Source: Coleophoma eucalyptorum (taxonomy: Eukaryota > Ascomycota > Leotiomycetes > Helotiales > Dermateaceae). From it: DNA of 64,000 nucleotides. Both the position numbers and the translations under genes were made by a program. Positions 1 through 12,340 of the stretch are shown here, piece after piece. The notes beneath the pieces were generated by a model that did not search any database, was not told the DNA's origin, and saw nothing but the letters and a program-made list of their open reading frames with translations. Position 1 is the stretch's first letter. Every line of letters begins with the position of its first letter. The stretch spans positions 1,550,001-1,614,000 of the forward strand of contig JALRME010000005.1 of the NCBI GenBank assembly GCA_026120035.1, in the 5' to 3' direction.

Positions 1-700
1 GCACGCTGTACTCCTTTGACTAAGACTCGTAGGTTCTTGGGACTATTGTAATCCTCTGCAATGCCTGGCATGCAGACCGAACACGCGAGCGATACCTTCA
101 CGTTATAATCGGCCCCATAATATCAATGGTCATGTTCATTCTGGTCATGACTACAAATGGATTTGGTCCACGATACTTTGCGATGATGGTAATGATTGGA
201 TCCAACTATTCCGGCTATGTAGTTGCTTTAGGATGGATCTCCAATGGTATGTCCTGATATGATGCTATCCTCCAAATCCAATCGCTGATGAGTAACAGTC
301 CTTCCTCGACCACCTGCTAAGCGTGCTGCCGCATTGGCTGGTATCAATGCACTCAGCAACGTCTGCCAAATTTATTCATCTTATCTATATCCTAGTAAGT
401 AATAATCAAAAACCTATGCCGTGCTTTGTATCTTGTACTTACAAAATGTTAGCATCTGGTTCATTGTCTAAGCCGCACTACTATCTTGCGATGAGCTTCA
501 ATGTCGGCACATCTCTGATGTCCATCATCTTTGCAACGCTTCTCCGTTACATGCTTCAGAAGGCTAATAGAAAGTTGGAACAAGGAGCGGTTATTGGACA
601 TGATGGCATCATGCGAGAGGGCGTCAATACATATGGAGATACTGAAAAGTCTGCTGGGCAAACTGTAACTGCAGACAGTGGTTTTAGGTTCTTGGTGTAA
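1..700 (+). CDS. MFS permease, Dal5/TNA1-like (ACS family), 3' part only
   Basis: This is the 3' end of a major facilitator transporter of the anion:cation symporter family, which imports small carboxylates, allantoate or nicotinate across the plasma membrane. I place exons at 33-246, 299-394 and 453-700; they join in frame to 185 residues ending at the TAA at 698-700. Family marks are the cytoplasmic ADRTRERY loop, the conserved GYVVALGWISN segment, and AALAGINALSNVCQIYSSYLYP-like residues followed by the last helix (NVGTSLMSIIFATLL). Bases 1-32 look like the end of an intron (TAG at 30-32). The 5' end lies outside the window. It converges on the S41 peptidase with only 106 bp between stop codons. 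The substrate cannot be read from the sequence; the family call is firm. Confidence 0.85.
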
Positions 701-806
701 GGCTAAGCAGTATGAAAATTCTGGGAATTGATGAATTCAGGGTATTTATATATGTATACAAAGTTGTAAGAAAGTCCTCACCTGACACCAAACGATAAAA
801 ACACAA

Positions 807-3352
807 TCAAATAGTGTACGTGATCTTCTGGCCATGCCTTACATCCCAAGCAGCATCTTTAGTCAACACAACCGAACTCGTGATGACCTCTGTCTCCGGC
901 ATATCAAACTCCTCAGACTGGATATCGGAACCATCAGTATCGGTATCACTATCAGAATTTGTCGTGACATCCCTTGTCGGGAACCCAGCTCCAGAAACAC
1001 ATTTCCCATTTCCCCAAGCTGCCTTTGCAGCAGCGTTCCAGCCGGCTCGGACATCAGCGATCATGCTGGGTGTAAAGTACAGCCTACAATCAGCCAACTC
1101 CCTAACAAACTGTGCCGGGACACCATCACCGAGATTCTGAGGTAGGATATGGTCTCGCAAATTCATACCAGAGCTGGTGCTTCGATTCATGGGCAGGTCT
1201 GTGAGTGGCGTGATTTCCGCAGCGTTGGGCGACAGTTTGAGCGCAACTTGTGCGTTCCTATAGACTTCTATGTAGCTATAGGATTGCGCTCCTTTGACGC
1301 CGCCAATTGCTTGGATTGCATTTTTGTTGGGACGGCCGCCGAGCGCAATGGATTTCACCTGTGCCTGCAAACGCATGAACTCGCTGAAGAGTGTGCATGT
1401 GGAAGCACAGAAGCCATCATAAAGCTGAAGAATTGTTAGTCGCACACACAATCTTGGAGTTTGGAATTCATCACATACCATCACGACATTCTCAGCCGGG
1501 AAGGGCTGAGTGAAGTTCTTTCTATTACCGTATCCTGTGATTGTAGCACCAAGGCCGAAAGTTGAATTGGTTGTATCCAAAGAACTGCTTTCATCTTTTC
1601 TGATGAGAGCGCTAAAGATATCAGACCTATCCTCAAGGCCAGCGAATTTAGCTTTAACACTAGTAAATGTCTTGTTATTCATGTCCAAGTCGTATTTGTA
1701 ATTATAAAAGTCATCAGAAAGGGCGATGAGATCTTCTGAAGTCGAGGTCGCCGCGTTGAAGTTTGCTGGGATTGCAGCAGAGATGACCTGAGACATCTTC
1801 ACCAAAGCTGGGTTTTGACGGAATCGAGAGAACCCGTCTGGTACTATCTGGGGGAAAAATTGTCGGAATAAATCGTATCCAAGCAAGAGAAACCCCCCCG
1901 TGTTAGCACTTAGATCGATAACCATCTTCTTCTTGCCAGCAGCTTTGGCACCGGCTATGAATTTCTGAACTACTTGTTGGAATTCGAGCGGGGATACGGG
2001 AGCAAAATCTTGCACAACAAGAACTGCAACATCTTGATTTCCTGCTCCGGTAAGGTAGTAACCACTTATGATACCATCTGAACTGATTATCACTGGTGCA
2101 GGATAGCCTGTGAGTCTTGTAATTGCTGCTGAACTTGTCGACGTGGCAGGGGCCGAGCTTGTTGAGCTTGTAGTTGAAGTTGGAGTTGGGCTTGGAGAAG
2201 CAGCTGCAGTTGGGCCAGTGCAGAACTTTTGATAGAAACTGTCGCCGTCGGTAACATTATTGAAATTGCTCCTCACAATAGCCATATTGGTGGTAGTTCT
2301 AGTTGTTCCATTTTCAAACGTAAGCTTTGTTGTAGCGCCTGGGAAAGTGTTACTGAATGGCCCTCCAACTACGAAGAATCCAGTTAAGCCGAGGCCAGCT
2401 AATGTTGCTGGAGTGTAAAACATTGCATTATATCCTGAGTCCACGTCTTGCAAAGGCGTTCTCGCATTTGAGTAATCAAGTATATACTTTGCGGCGTCCA
2501 CATCGTTAATCTTAGTTATTGCTGAGGGCCTTCTTGATGAATTAGATGCTGCGAAATTTAAAATGTCGGCTATATTGGCCCGGTGTCAGATAAGAAGTCT
2601 TTGGCTATGGAAGAGGAAGGTACCAGATGTATAGATTTTTGGGATATCAGTCCCATTCATGCTGACCGAAACCAATGGCGTTGTTCGAAGAAAAGCGAAT
2701 GACTTCCCAATCGCATCTGGAGTGAAAGTGAAATGCCCATCATGAGCTGAAGTGAAAACCCTGTAAAGCGACTGTTGAAATTCCCATTCGTTCTTTGGAC
2801 TTATTAGCTAAATGTTTGTAAGAGACCCGAAGAGACATCAACCTTATATGCTCCAGCAGTGATATTTTTGATGACGCCATCAAGACTACCTTGGATGTCA
2901 ATAGCTGGAAATTCATAATCCCGGGGTGGGCCTTTAAGATATGCAAGATCTAGTTATTGTTCATTAGAAGGAGCCATCTCTAGAGGATCTATTGCAATAG
3001 CGAAAGAGACACACGTACCACTCTGCCATTCCACATATGGCTTAACTGAAGCAACAAGAGCAAGTGCTTCCTTGGCTCGAAGAGGAACAGAATTAAGACA
3101 ATCAAATGCTAGTTGCGCCTCAATAGTTGGAGCAGCTACAAGAAAGAGTCTCTTAGTGATTTTCTCAGTATAAATGGAGTATTTCCGTCAGTTACCTGAT
3201 GGCGCCGCCTGTCTGGCAGCAACAACTTTACTACTGACAACAGCGCAAGGTGAATTGGCATTCACTCCCGGCTCAAGTGATTGCGCTTCTCCAGAAGCAA
3301 CAAACAACACCTGAGTGATTGCCAAAATAAAAGGTGCGCTGAGAAACCGCAT
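807..3352 (-). CDS. secreted S41-family peptidase (CPAF/UstP-like)
   Basis: This is a serine peptidase of the S41 (tail-specific protease/CPAF) type, about 752 residues, predicted to be secreted. Exons on the minus strand are 3352-3196, 3135-3019, 2949-2843, 2792-2624, 2569-1479 and 1424-807, joining without a stop. The N-terminus is a signal peptide (MRFLSAPFILAITQVLFVAS). A CPAF-like N-terminal segment ends with SAHDGHF near residues 142-148, where the family has its active-site His. A Ser/Thr-rich linker lies near residues 265-300. The core contains DGFCASTC with Ser555 as probable nucleophile. The intron at 1425-1478 is a multiple of three and could be misread as coding. The relative UstP occurs in ustiloxin-type RiPP clusters, but no precursor or UstY gene is nearby, so a general secreted peptidase is more likely. 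Confidence 0.85.
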
Positions 3353-5229
3353 TATGAAAGCGACGCACGCGACCCAGCGCGATATTACAGAATTATTACA
3401 GAAAGAGACGACGTCGTAATTCTCATTCTGTAAGAGAGTGTGGATCCGTGATCACCTTATACATGGACGTTCGTCAATCTTTGGCCAAGGAGATCTGTTT
3501 CAAGGGTTTTGTTCCCAATCACTCCTCAACCCCTCCAGATTTGTTTTCGTTTCTCAGATAGCTGCTTCATGCCTTATGATGATACAACCATCAACCACTG
3601 AGGCAGTTTGTTCAGGGCGCATTCCAGCCCGTGCTTCCTTATCTGTCAAAGCCGCTCGAGCAAATCGATATCAGTCGTCTCCCAGTCTCTCATACATTGT
3701 ACTAAGTTTAAAAAATATTTGGTTTCGGTGAAAGATAGGACGAAGGTCTACACTCTCGTTGAAGCTTGGTATTCGGGGGATCAACAATATGATTGTGGTG
3801 AAGGTTACTATCCGTGACCCGATACAACTTGGCATTCAGGAGGTAAGAAGATATAGTTTAAAAGTTGTTTCCTGTTAGAGAGCACCTGGAATGAAGTACA
3901 AATAGATAGTGGAAAGAACCTCATTGTGATTTACAAAGGTAGGCGTTGTCCATAGTTCACACAGCGGTTATTTCTAGGAGGCATGATGTGGAAAGAATAC
4001 TCGCTACTTATTCTGCCATCTGTCCCCAAATTTGTCCCATGTCGCTGCTCAGCAAAAAAGACGACTCCAAACCAAACTGAACCCCAGAAACGATGGTGCT
4101 TTGACTAGTGTTCCGAGGAATAAGCCTGTGAAGCTTTGTTCTCCTCTTGGCATCTGGGCGATGTTAGAGAGTGAAGCTAAGTCAGAAGTTAGGCACTATC
4201 GTGGCTGAGAAGGCAGCGGGGAAGTCTGCTATAGATTACCAACTCTATAGACTTCCCAAAGCTGACAAAGTTGACCTGGTGTCTTTAGTCTGGGGACATA
4301 AGAACAGTGTTGTGGATTAAGATATTGCTGTGCGCAGAGGCATCCTAAGAACTCGTTGTTGGGTGCCAATACGTTGACCCCCCCCGGGGTCGAAAAATAT
4401 GCTTAGTAAGCACCACCTCATCAGCAACCCACCGCCAGCGCCACTCGCCCCCTTTTTAACGTAGCTATACAGCGCTAAAGAGCTCAACTGCAAACCTTTG
4501 AAGCTATACAATATCTTTACATTGTATAATTATATAATTATATATATCTACTCAAGCTTGAGCAGCATTGTACAAGGATGCCTTTCGTATTGGCAAGTTG
4601 TAAAAGATCTATGACGATCCCTAGGAGTAAGATTGTTTACAGCTACGATCGTTATGAACCTCTACCACCTGAAGAGCACCTATAGTACTATTTACACTGG
4701 CGTAAAAGGTAGACAAGTACTTGAAAAACTAGCTCTCAATTCTCAATTGTAGCTATTGAAAATATAAATACGAAGTGTTCCTCTGACATTGGCTAGGCGT
4801 AGTATATTGCGGTGCTTACTAAGCATATTTTTCGGCCCTGGGGGGTCAACGTATTGGCACCCCTCGTTGTTGTTTTGCTGACTAAGCGCGCAAATGTCCG
4901 CACCACAGCAAACAGAGATTTTGACTGTCAAAACAGCGCATCAGATCGAATGTACCAAATCCGGCAAAGGAATAAATAATAAATTATACTTCAAATTACC
5001 AAGTCAAATATCTGAATTCGGAATCTGCAAAGGTTGTCTCTTATCCATCTCTCAGCTACGACTGCCCATTTCGAGACCCAAGTACTTTGCGGGGAAACAT
5101 TTTCCCCGCATCCGAAAAGGAAACCGGAGAAGCAGCTCTCGTCTGCTTTTCCGGCATCACTAAATCCTCGCAGTAGTATGCTCGTAATAACGCTACCATT
5201 TGAACATCTTCAAAATTATATGGGTTGGT
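3353..5229. other. intergenic region between the S41 peptidase and the Zn2Cys6 regulator
   Basis: No ORF here has homology-like features or believable splicing. The stretch serves as the upstream region for both the peptidase (minus) and the regulator (plus). Its only clear structure is the inverted-repeat element at 4361-4862, which is AT-rich in the middle. Confidence 0.6.
4361..4862. mobile_element. MITE with ~52-bp terminal inverted repeats and 9-bp TSD (Mutator-like signature)
   Basis: The left end (4361-4414) starts GGGTGCCAATACGTTGACCC. The right end (4811-4862), read on the minus strand, starts identically and matches over about 52 bases with a few differences around the C-run. Both ends finish in a block CGAAAAATATGCTTAGTAAG followed by CACC. 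The element is flanked by the perfect direct repeat CTCGTTGTT at 4352-4360 and 4863-4871, the expected target-site duplication. Nine-base duplications with long inverted repeats are typical of Mutator-like elements. The 502-bp element has no transposase ORF, so it is non-autonomous. Near-identical ends suggest fairly recent movement. Confidence 0.85.
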
Positions 5230-7776
5230 ATGGACGTGGCAACTCTAGAACAACAGACTTCACCTGTTCCCACGACTTCGGAGGGTACACCACCTCACTC
5301 GAGCCTCAACACCGTAGCTTCACCCTCTAGGACGACGCGTGATCGAGTTAAGGTCAGTCGCGCATGCGATAGGTGCAAAACGTGAGCCCAAAAGGAAGGG
5401 ATTTTTTCCAAGAGTCTGACTTCTTCGTAGCAAGAAGATTCGCTGTACAGGCAAGCAGCCATGCTCCCTCTGTACGCGGTTGGGCTTGGCATGTGAATAT
5501 CAAGCAAGCTATAGAAGAGGCAAAATCCCAATTATCAGACGGGATGATTCTCAATTTAACCAAACTACGTACCAGAGCGGAGTAGATCGTCTGCCAGAGG
5601 TTAACGCAGATACTCAAGTTATCGCGACACTCGAACGACAGCCTGCGAACACAGTATCTGCAATTCCGTCTTCAAGGAATTCTCCAGAGCCTCCACAAAC
5701 TGATCTCCAGGGACACTATGTTGGTCCATCAAGTGGAGCTTCATTTATTTTGCGTGCGCAAAAACGGCTGCATAACATGGTAGCGTCATCGCGGGGATCT
5801 TCTATTTTCACCTTCGGAGATGCTCCTTTGCCAGAATTTGATGCTTCTTTTCTCATACTCCCAGCAAAGGAAGAGGCAGATTTCCTGATTGGGAGATACT
5901 TTGACTATGCAGTTCCAACTCACCGCTTTCTTTATCGACCAGCTGTAGAAAAGTGGATGGAAGAATTATATTCAAACTCCGCGCCTCACGACGAGCGCAC
6001 AAGAGGTAGAAGAGCGGTTGTATTTATGGTATTTGCCCAAGCGAGTGAATACTTGCCTATTGATAGCAAAAGCTCTCATAATAGGTAATCCAGCCCAAAT
6101 ATACCCCAGTGCATCGACTCACTATGACAGTGCGCGGTATTTCGAAGCTGCTGAGCAGCAACTAAAAGGGGAAACTGGAGCAATTCGGCTGACAAGCGTG
6201 CAAGCACGTCTATGCCAGTGCTTTTTTCTACTTTCAGAGTCACGCATTAACCATTGTTGGAGCTTGTTTGGGACGACGGCGCACTTGCTTCTTGCACTTG
6301 GGTTACATCGAAAGCGGAGACGAGATGCAGCATATGTAGATATTGAAGACGAGTGTAGAAGGCGGGTATTCTGGTCGGCCTATGTCTTAGATTGCTACTT
6401 GAGTGCTGCCCTTGGGAGGCCGAGAACCTTTCACAACGATGATACCGATCAGGTGAGATGTGCTGCTGCGCGCTCTGAAAACCCTTCCAATAGCGCTGAT
6501 ATCTCATAGGAGCTACCGTCATTGATTGATGATAACCAACTTGCAAGATCAGACAGACAGCCATACAAGTCTCAGAATATCATGCTCGCATCTATATATC
6601 ATGCAAAGTTCGTTACTTAGCCCCATTTTATCAAAAGTTACTAAATTATTCGTATTCAGACTTGCCAATATTATAAGCTTAATTTTGAAAGATATCTACT
6701 CAATCAACCCTCCAAGTCCCACTTCATTAGAACAACATGCGAAGAAGTACAACACTGATCTTCGAGATTGGAGAAACAAAATAGCTCATTTTATCGATGT
6801 AGATGTTTCACTTCTTAGCATGCTCTTCGGACGTCAAAGCACTGTCTTACGACTAGCTTACGGTCATGCCCAAATCCTTCTGAATCGGCCATTTCTGCTT
6901 CGAAGCTTCGCTGATCTCACTCGAAAGCAAATACATACAATTTCAATCGACCAGGATATCACGGCTGGGAGCATCAAGATATGTCTTGAAGGCGCGATGA
7001 GTATTACGGCAATTGTAAATGATCTTTGTGAGGCAAAACAAAATTATCGAGCTCTCTGGGTGAGTCACTTCCTACCACCCAATTAGCCCTAGCTTATGAT
7101 GCAGTTCACTCACTATTATGCATTTTGCGCTATTGTCGTACTTTACGTATACACAATTCGTTGTAAGCAAGATCAGGAGGAGACTTGGAAAAATTACTTT
7201 ATCGCTGCTGAAAAGTGCCAACAACAAATATGCAAGTCTGACAAAGAAAAGGACTCCCTTCTCCAAAGATATAATATTGTACTGGAGGAGCTACGTCTTG
7301 AAGTTCTTAGTCAGATTCCTGGTGGAGAACAAATCCCCTCCGATACAAGACTTGAGCCGCGCATACAGGAACGCGCACAGCAAACTGTAAGCCATGAGCG
7401 AGAACAAGAGATCGAGGTTGCAAGTACAATTCTTGGCCTGTACGATAACAACATACCTCTGGCCTCTCAAACCTCGATGACGAATCTAAGTCAAGACTAT
7501 GGACTCACAGTAACCACCAGCACGCTCAATGAAATGACACGAAGCAGCGAAATGTCGCTTGACCAACACAACATGAACAATAATCCGCAAGCAGCCAGCT
7601 TTGCTAACACAAATAACTTCATTTATCAACAACTTCCAGCAGGCGTTACGAGTGATACTATCTTACAAGATTTAACTGGGTGGGGAGACTTTGACTCTTT
7701 GGTATGGGTACCTTCTACGTATCATGGTCACACAACTAATGAAGCAATAGGTCATGGGGGGTATGAATGGAATTGA
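5230..7776 (+). pseudogene. Zn2Cys6 transcription factor with a reading-frame break
   Basis: The gene encodes a fungal binuclear zinc-cluster regulator. Cys46-x2-Cys49-x6-Cys56-x5-Cys62-x2-Cys65-x6-Cys72 is complete after removing the intron 5382-5430. A fungal transcription-factor domain follows (SVQARLCQCFFLLSESRINH ... RRRVFWSAYVLDCYLSAALG). Exons are 5230-5381, 5431-6452, 6510-6607, 6660-7059 and 7105-7776. Within 6018-6108 the frame jumps by one: one frame holds FMVFAQASEYLPIDSKSS and then stops at 6086-6088, while the next frame takes over at STHYDSARYFEAAEQQ. The only GT...AG pair that restores the frame would be a 25-nt intron (6084-6108), shorter than any normal fungal intron. The gene is therefore either frameshifted or affected by a sequence error. 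An alternative start lies at 5200. It precedes an aldo-keto reductase on the same strand. Confidence 0.7.
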
Positions 7777-8621
7777 CAACACAGCCATTTTGCAGGGGAT
7801 GAATGGAGAGGATTGGGAATTCTCGGGACCGACTTAAGTCCTTGGTACATATCAGCAAAATTTGAAGAGATTGTGTAATGTAGCTGGCACCTTCTGGTAT
7901 TGCTGTGTTTTAAGTTATGTGGGACTGCGCAGGTCATGTGTAGAGCTGTGTGTAATCCAGCCTGAAAGAGTTTCCCTATGGTGTGCTCAAATGTGCGTAC
8001 ATATACAGCTTTGACACAGGGCGGGTATAACGAATCGAGCTAATTAATATTTCTTAGGTCTCAGAAACGAGGAAATAAAGATCTGAATGACCTCACAACA
8101 CGGAGTGCTACGAACTAAACTACAATGCAAATACGAAAAACCTTCGTATGCGAAACTTGGCATATATGGAGGCTTGGCACCTGCCAAAGACACATAGGTT
8201 GAAGGGATTTGTGAAAAACACACCCTATCATCTCCTCCTTAAGACAAGTAACTTCAACGACACTTCGATTTGATAACACTCGTGCTCCACATGGATCTGC
8301 TGACTTTCAAGTAACCCCGAAATATCTCATCAATTAAACATTTGATTCGGTGGAATCTACCCGTTAAGCGTTGAGCAGGGGCTAACTCCGTCGCTTACAA
8401 CAACCACTTTATTCCCGTTCGCTTATTATCCGGCAACGGCAAGTGTTACCACTAACTCCTCACTCGGAAAAGCAGAATATTCGGAAAAGCATCCATATGA
8501 GCACAGTGGCGGGGTAGGCTGGCGTCGGATAAACGTGATTCTCAAGTGTGTCGACTTTTGAGCATTCTGACTTTCTAAGACTGGTCCTCACAAACCACCA
8601 ATCTTGGTCATAGTAAACAAT
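7777..8621. other. intergenic, promoter of the aldo-keto reductase
   Basis: No coding potential is visible on either strand. The stretch carries the 3' end of the regulator gene and the upstream region of the reductase. Confidence 0.6.
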
Positions 8622-9856
8622 ATGGCACTCGGACGCAAATTCGTTCTCTCCTCGGGATATTCTATCCCAGCTATTGGACTAGGAACTTGGCAATCCAAGC
8701 CCAACGAGGTAGAAAATGCTGTAAAGGTTGCGCTACAAGCGGGGTATCGCCATATTGATGGCGCAGCCGGGTACGAAAACGAGGAGGAAGTCGGACGAGG
8801 TGTTAAGGCATCTGGTGTACCACGAGGGGAGATTTTCGTATGTGTAAAAATTGGAAATCCGTAGAAACATTGCTGACGATTTATCTAACTATTGTAGCTG
8901 ACTTCCAAGCTTTGGAATACTATGCATGACCCTGCTGATGTAGAAGAGGCACTGGATAAGACCTTGAAGGAATTGGATACTGAATATATCGACCTGTATT
9001 TGGTACGTTCATGACGGGCATACTCCTTACTGAATCGCGACCTGACGTTGCTAGATGCACTGGCCCGTGTCTTTCCCTAAATCAAGCAAGCCATTTCCCA
9101 CCGACCCTGAAACAGGACTGATTCAGATTGCGAATATCCCAATTGCCGAAACGTGGGCAGCGATGGAGAAATTGGTAGAAAAGGGAAAAGCTAGAACTAT
9201 TGGAATCAGCAACTTTGCGAAAGACAAGATTGAGGAGCTCTTTAAAACGTATGATCCTCAAGACTCGATGGGAGTATGGCCAACTGAACTCTTTAGTGCG
9301 AAGGTAAAACCTGCTGTTCACCAGATTGAAGCTCATCCATACTTGCAACAAAGTGAATTTCTTGACTGGCACAAGGAGAAGGTAAGACGGCTAGTTCCAT
9401 TGCCACAGAACTCTTTGCTAACACTAATTTAGAACATTCTAGTGGAGGCATATAGTCCACTTGGCAACAACATCTACAGCCTACCGCGAGCTGTTGATGA
9501 CGCCGTCGTCGTCGAAGTGGCCAAGGAATTGAACAAAACTCCAGCACAAGTTCTTATTAGCTGGGCAATTCAGCGTGGAACAGTCGTGCTACCAAAGAGT
9601 GTCACGGCAGAACGAATCGAAAGCAACTTTCAAGGTATTTTCTACTCCCTCCTCTAATTAGTAACTACAATTATTGACTATCGTTGAAGACTTTGAACTT
9701 CCGCAGGACGCTTTCGAAAAGTTGAATAAACTTGAAAAACACTGCCGTTATAACTTCCCAGCTCGTTGGGGTGTGGATGTCTTTGGCGAGAAGGGTGAGG
9801 AGAGTGTAAAGCAGAGTGCGTTGGATTGGGCTGCCGCTCAAAAGAAGTTAAGTTAA
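8622..9856 (+). CDS. aldo-keto reductase (NADPH-dependent)
   Basis: This is a soluble aldo-keto reductase of about 322 residues, the usual length, reducing aldehydes, ketones or sugars with NADPH. Exons are 8622-8837, 8898-9002, 9055-9248, 9297-9381, 9433-9634 and 9690-9856, all in frame. The catalytic tetrad is visible: Asp46 and Tyr51 in [14 protein letters not shown], Lys76 in LTSKLWNT, and His109 in MHWPV. Cofactor-binding motifs [11 protein letters not shown] and [14 protein letters not shown] are present. The intron 9249-9296 is a multiple of three and would otherwise insert a false segment before [17 protein letters not shown] chose the start at 8622 ([12 protein letters not shown]) over the in-frame ATG at 8604 because the family begins close to this strand. 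The physiological substrate is unknown. Confidence 0.92.
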
Positions 9857-10878
9857 GTATATAGGGAATCTTGCAGCATTGAACCTTGGTTGCTTGACGT
9901 CTGAATGGAGCGTCTTGTCAACTAACAATAAGGCTACCATGTATTCCATAGTATTGGAAATGTACAACTCATCCAGTAGACTCCGTAGGTGCGCATAAGG
10001 GAAGGCTGAACTATATTAGAGTTTTAAATCAAAATACTGTATCCAGAAATTAAGTAATAAACTCTTGTTTCAAAAATTAAAACTTAGGTATTAACTACTC
10101 TACTCTCAATTTATGCAATTGCCAATATACGAGGGTCTTGTACTTGTAAGGCTATTCCAGATGTTTTTACTACAATATATATATATATATATATAGATAT
10201 TGATTCGAAACTACTTAGCAAGAATATATTGAATCCTTTTCTAATGGGTTCGTCCCGAAACTTGAAAGGCTTAAAAGAGTTTGCTGGACGTCTTAAAAGA
10301 CATTTGAGTCCTATACTCTTAACAAACTGAGTTTCTTTATCTCAAGACCTCTATTTTATAGTCCCATTGGAAACACCCTAAGACAATCAAAACCACATAT
10401 GGAGGATAGCAGGAAGTTAGAGGAGTCTCTCGTGATCACATGCTAGCCTCACCTAACCACAACAATTTCTGTACTTAACCATGTATGATTCAATGTCAGC
10501 GAAGCGTTCTGTTCAAAGCACAATATAAGTTTCCCAACGGCTGCACTTAAAGGGAAAGAAGTTTTCGCAACCCATCAAATAGAAAGCCCACCTGATCAGA
10601 TATCATCCTACAGACGAATAATGATAAGCAATTCAGACAAGGACTGGTTGCTTGCCTGTCAACGATATACATTGTCGAATAAGGTGCATCTTATGCACCT
10701 CGACAAATAGAGCAGCAAGCCCACCCCGCACGCTGCAATGCCTTACAAGGAAGTCTCAAATCCTCAGAATGCGATGGAAGACTTGGGCGAGGCTGAGATT
10801 TTGAATTGGACATTAAGAGGCCTTTGTTCTCCTCCAGCTTTCTTCTTTCTCTAATCAATCCAGTCCACTAATATTCTC
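9857..10878. other. AT-rich intergenic region
   Basis: No gene is visible. The first half is notably AT-rich and includes an (AT)10 tract; the second half is the upstream region of the next gene, with pyrimidine-rich sequence just before its ATG. Confidence 0.6.
10175..10195. repeat. (AT)n microsatellite
   Basis: About ten perfect AT units lie inside the AT-rich intergenic stretch. Confidence 0.9.
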
Positions 10879-12340
10879 ATGGAGCCAGTTTCGATTATCA
10901 CAAGTGTCATCACCTTGGCCGAGGCCGTCAAAGAAGCCACAAAGCTCTTCCGTCGATTGCATCGTGTGGCTCGTAGGGCTGGCGAGTTTCAAAGCGATGT
11001 GGAATTCTTCGCTGCACATGTCGAAATTTTCGGCTCGATGATATCTAGCGTTTCAAGGACGATTGAAGGCCATCTTGATGTGTATAAAAGTTCAAAGACT
11101 CTTGAGAGTCTAGGGCCAAAGGCCTTCACAAATTTAACAGCACTGTCAATGTACATCCTCCGGTGTATCAGAAGCACTAAGGCGAAAATGCCCCTGCGAC
11201 AGACCGGCTTTAAAGTATACTACGAGAGATGGAAGTGGATTTCAAATGCACCCGAGCGAGACGAACTGTGCCTTTGGATGGAAAGGATAAAGAGCAGCTT
11301 GCTGCTTATCGTGACCCAAGTGTACTATGAGGCTCTGGACCACAAGCTCCATAGTCCAAATATTTCGCCGCAACAAGTGAAAGAACTGGAGCGCAAAATG
11401 TGAGTATTTTGTAAAAGAGGTGTGGGATGAACTGATGGGATATAGAAAGGATCAGAAGCAGCAGATCAAGTCACAAATGCGAACCATAGATGTTTTGAAT
11501 AGTCGACACAAGATCGAGTACTCAGAGCAGCTCTTGAAGCACGAGAAAACCTACATCAATAAATCTACCAAGATTAACAAGATCATCATAAATATTGGAC
11601 GTGATATGGTTGTACAAGACGTCTCACCTGTGCCGTCTCTCTCGGATTCAAGTCGCCATAGAAACGATACCAGTAGCCCTGTCGAAAACCATTCCCTCGT
11701 TGAAGATGACTATGATAATGAAACGGGGTCCGATATGCCAGAAGAACTGCCAAATCGCGATTCGGAAGAATCATTACCTCTACAGGCGTCATCCTCTCCA
11801 CAGCAGGTTCCTTCCCATCGGCAAACTATCCCTAAGTCGCCATCAGTCTCTTCCGAAAGTTTCGAATTATCGCCTGAAGCAGGTCCAACAACCAGCTCTT
11901 CCAATAGTGATCCTCCCGACGAGAAAGAGAGTAATTATGAGGCCGTCCGTTCATCTTCCAACGTGCTAGTTTTGAAGCGCAGCATGGCAAGCAGGGCCGA
12001 GGCTGGTTGTGTGAACAAAACAAGAACCAACGCGAAGGTCTATCCAAGATTCCCCGAGAACCTCATATCTCAAGAACACGCAAGATATCTTGGCTTAGAG
12101 GTAGTTCCTCACGACGAGGAAGACCACGTTAAGACGATCAAAACAGGTCGCGGGTCTCACCAGACTACGATAGGGACCACCGTCCTCTATTGGTCATCTG
12201 GTGTAGCTGCACCAGATAGCGCTCGCGGGTTCCCAGTGCACTGTTTTGCCTGTGACCACCTGCCCGAGCCTTTAATATTCGGCGAGAGCTTTTTGAACCG
12301 TCAGCGTGCCTACGGGGCTCAAGTCGCTAGTGGCAATTAA
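10879..12340 (+). CDS. fungal STAND-type N-terminal domain protein with retropepsin-like C-terminus
   Basis: Two exons (10879-11399, 11446-12340) encode 471 residues. The N-terminus (MEPVSIITSVITLAEAVKEA, then FRRLHRVARRAGEFQSDV) resembles the helical Fungal_N-type domain found at the start of many fungal STAND/NLR-like proteins. Residues about 175-220 are charged and probably coiled coil. Residues about 230-350 are Ser/Pro/Glu-rich and disordered. The last ~100 residues (NAKVYPRFPENLIS ... ARYLGLEV ... TTIGTTVLYW ... LIFGESFLN) follow the order of a retroviral-type aspartic protease fold, including the hydrophobic-Gly-x-x-Phe-Leu end motif. The Asp-Thr/Ser-Gly active site is missing. No NACHT or NB-ARC domain is present. 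A signalling or self/non-self role is possible but not shown. The domain calls are by eye. Confidence 0.75.

Noticed and set aside
807..3352. Ustiloxin-type RiPP cluster suggested by the UstP-like peptidase
   Set aside because: No repeat-type precursor peptide, UstY (DUF3328) or tyrosinase gene is found nearby.
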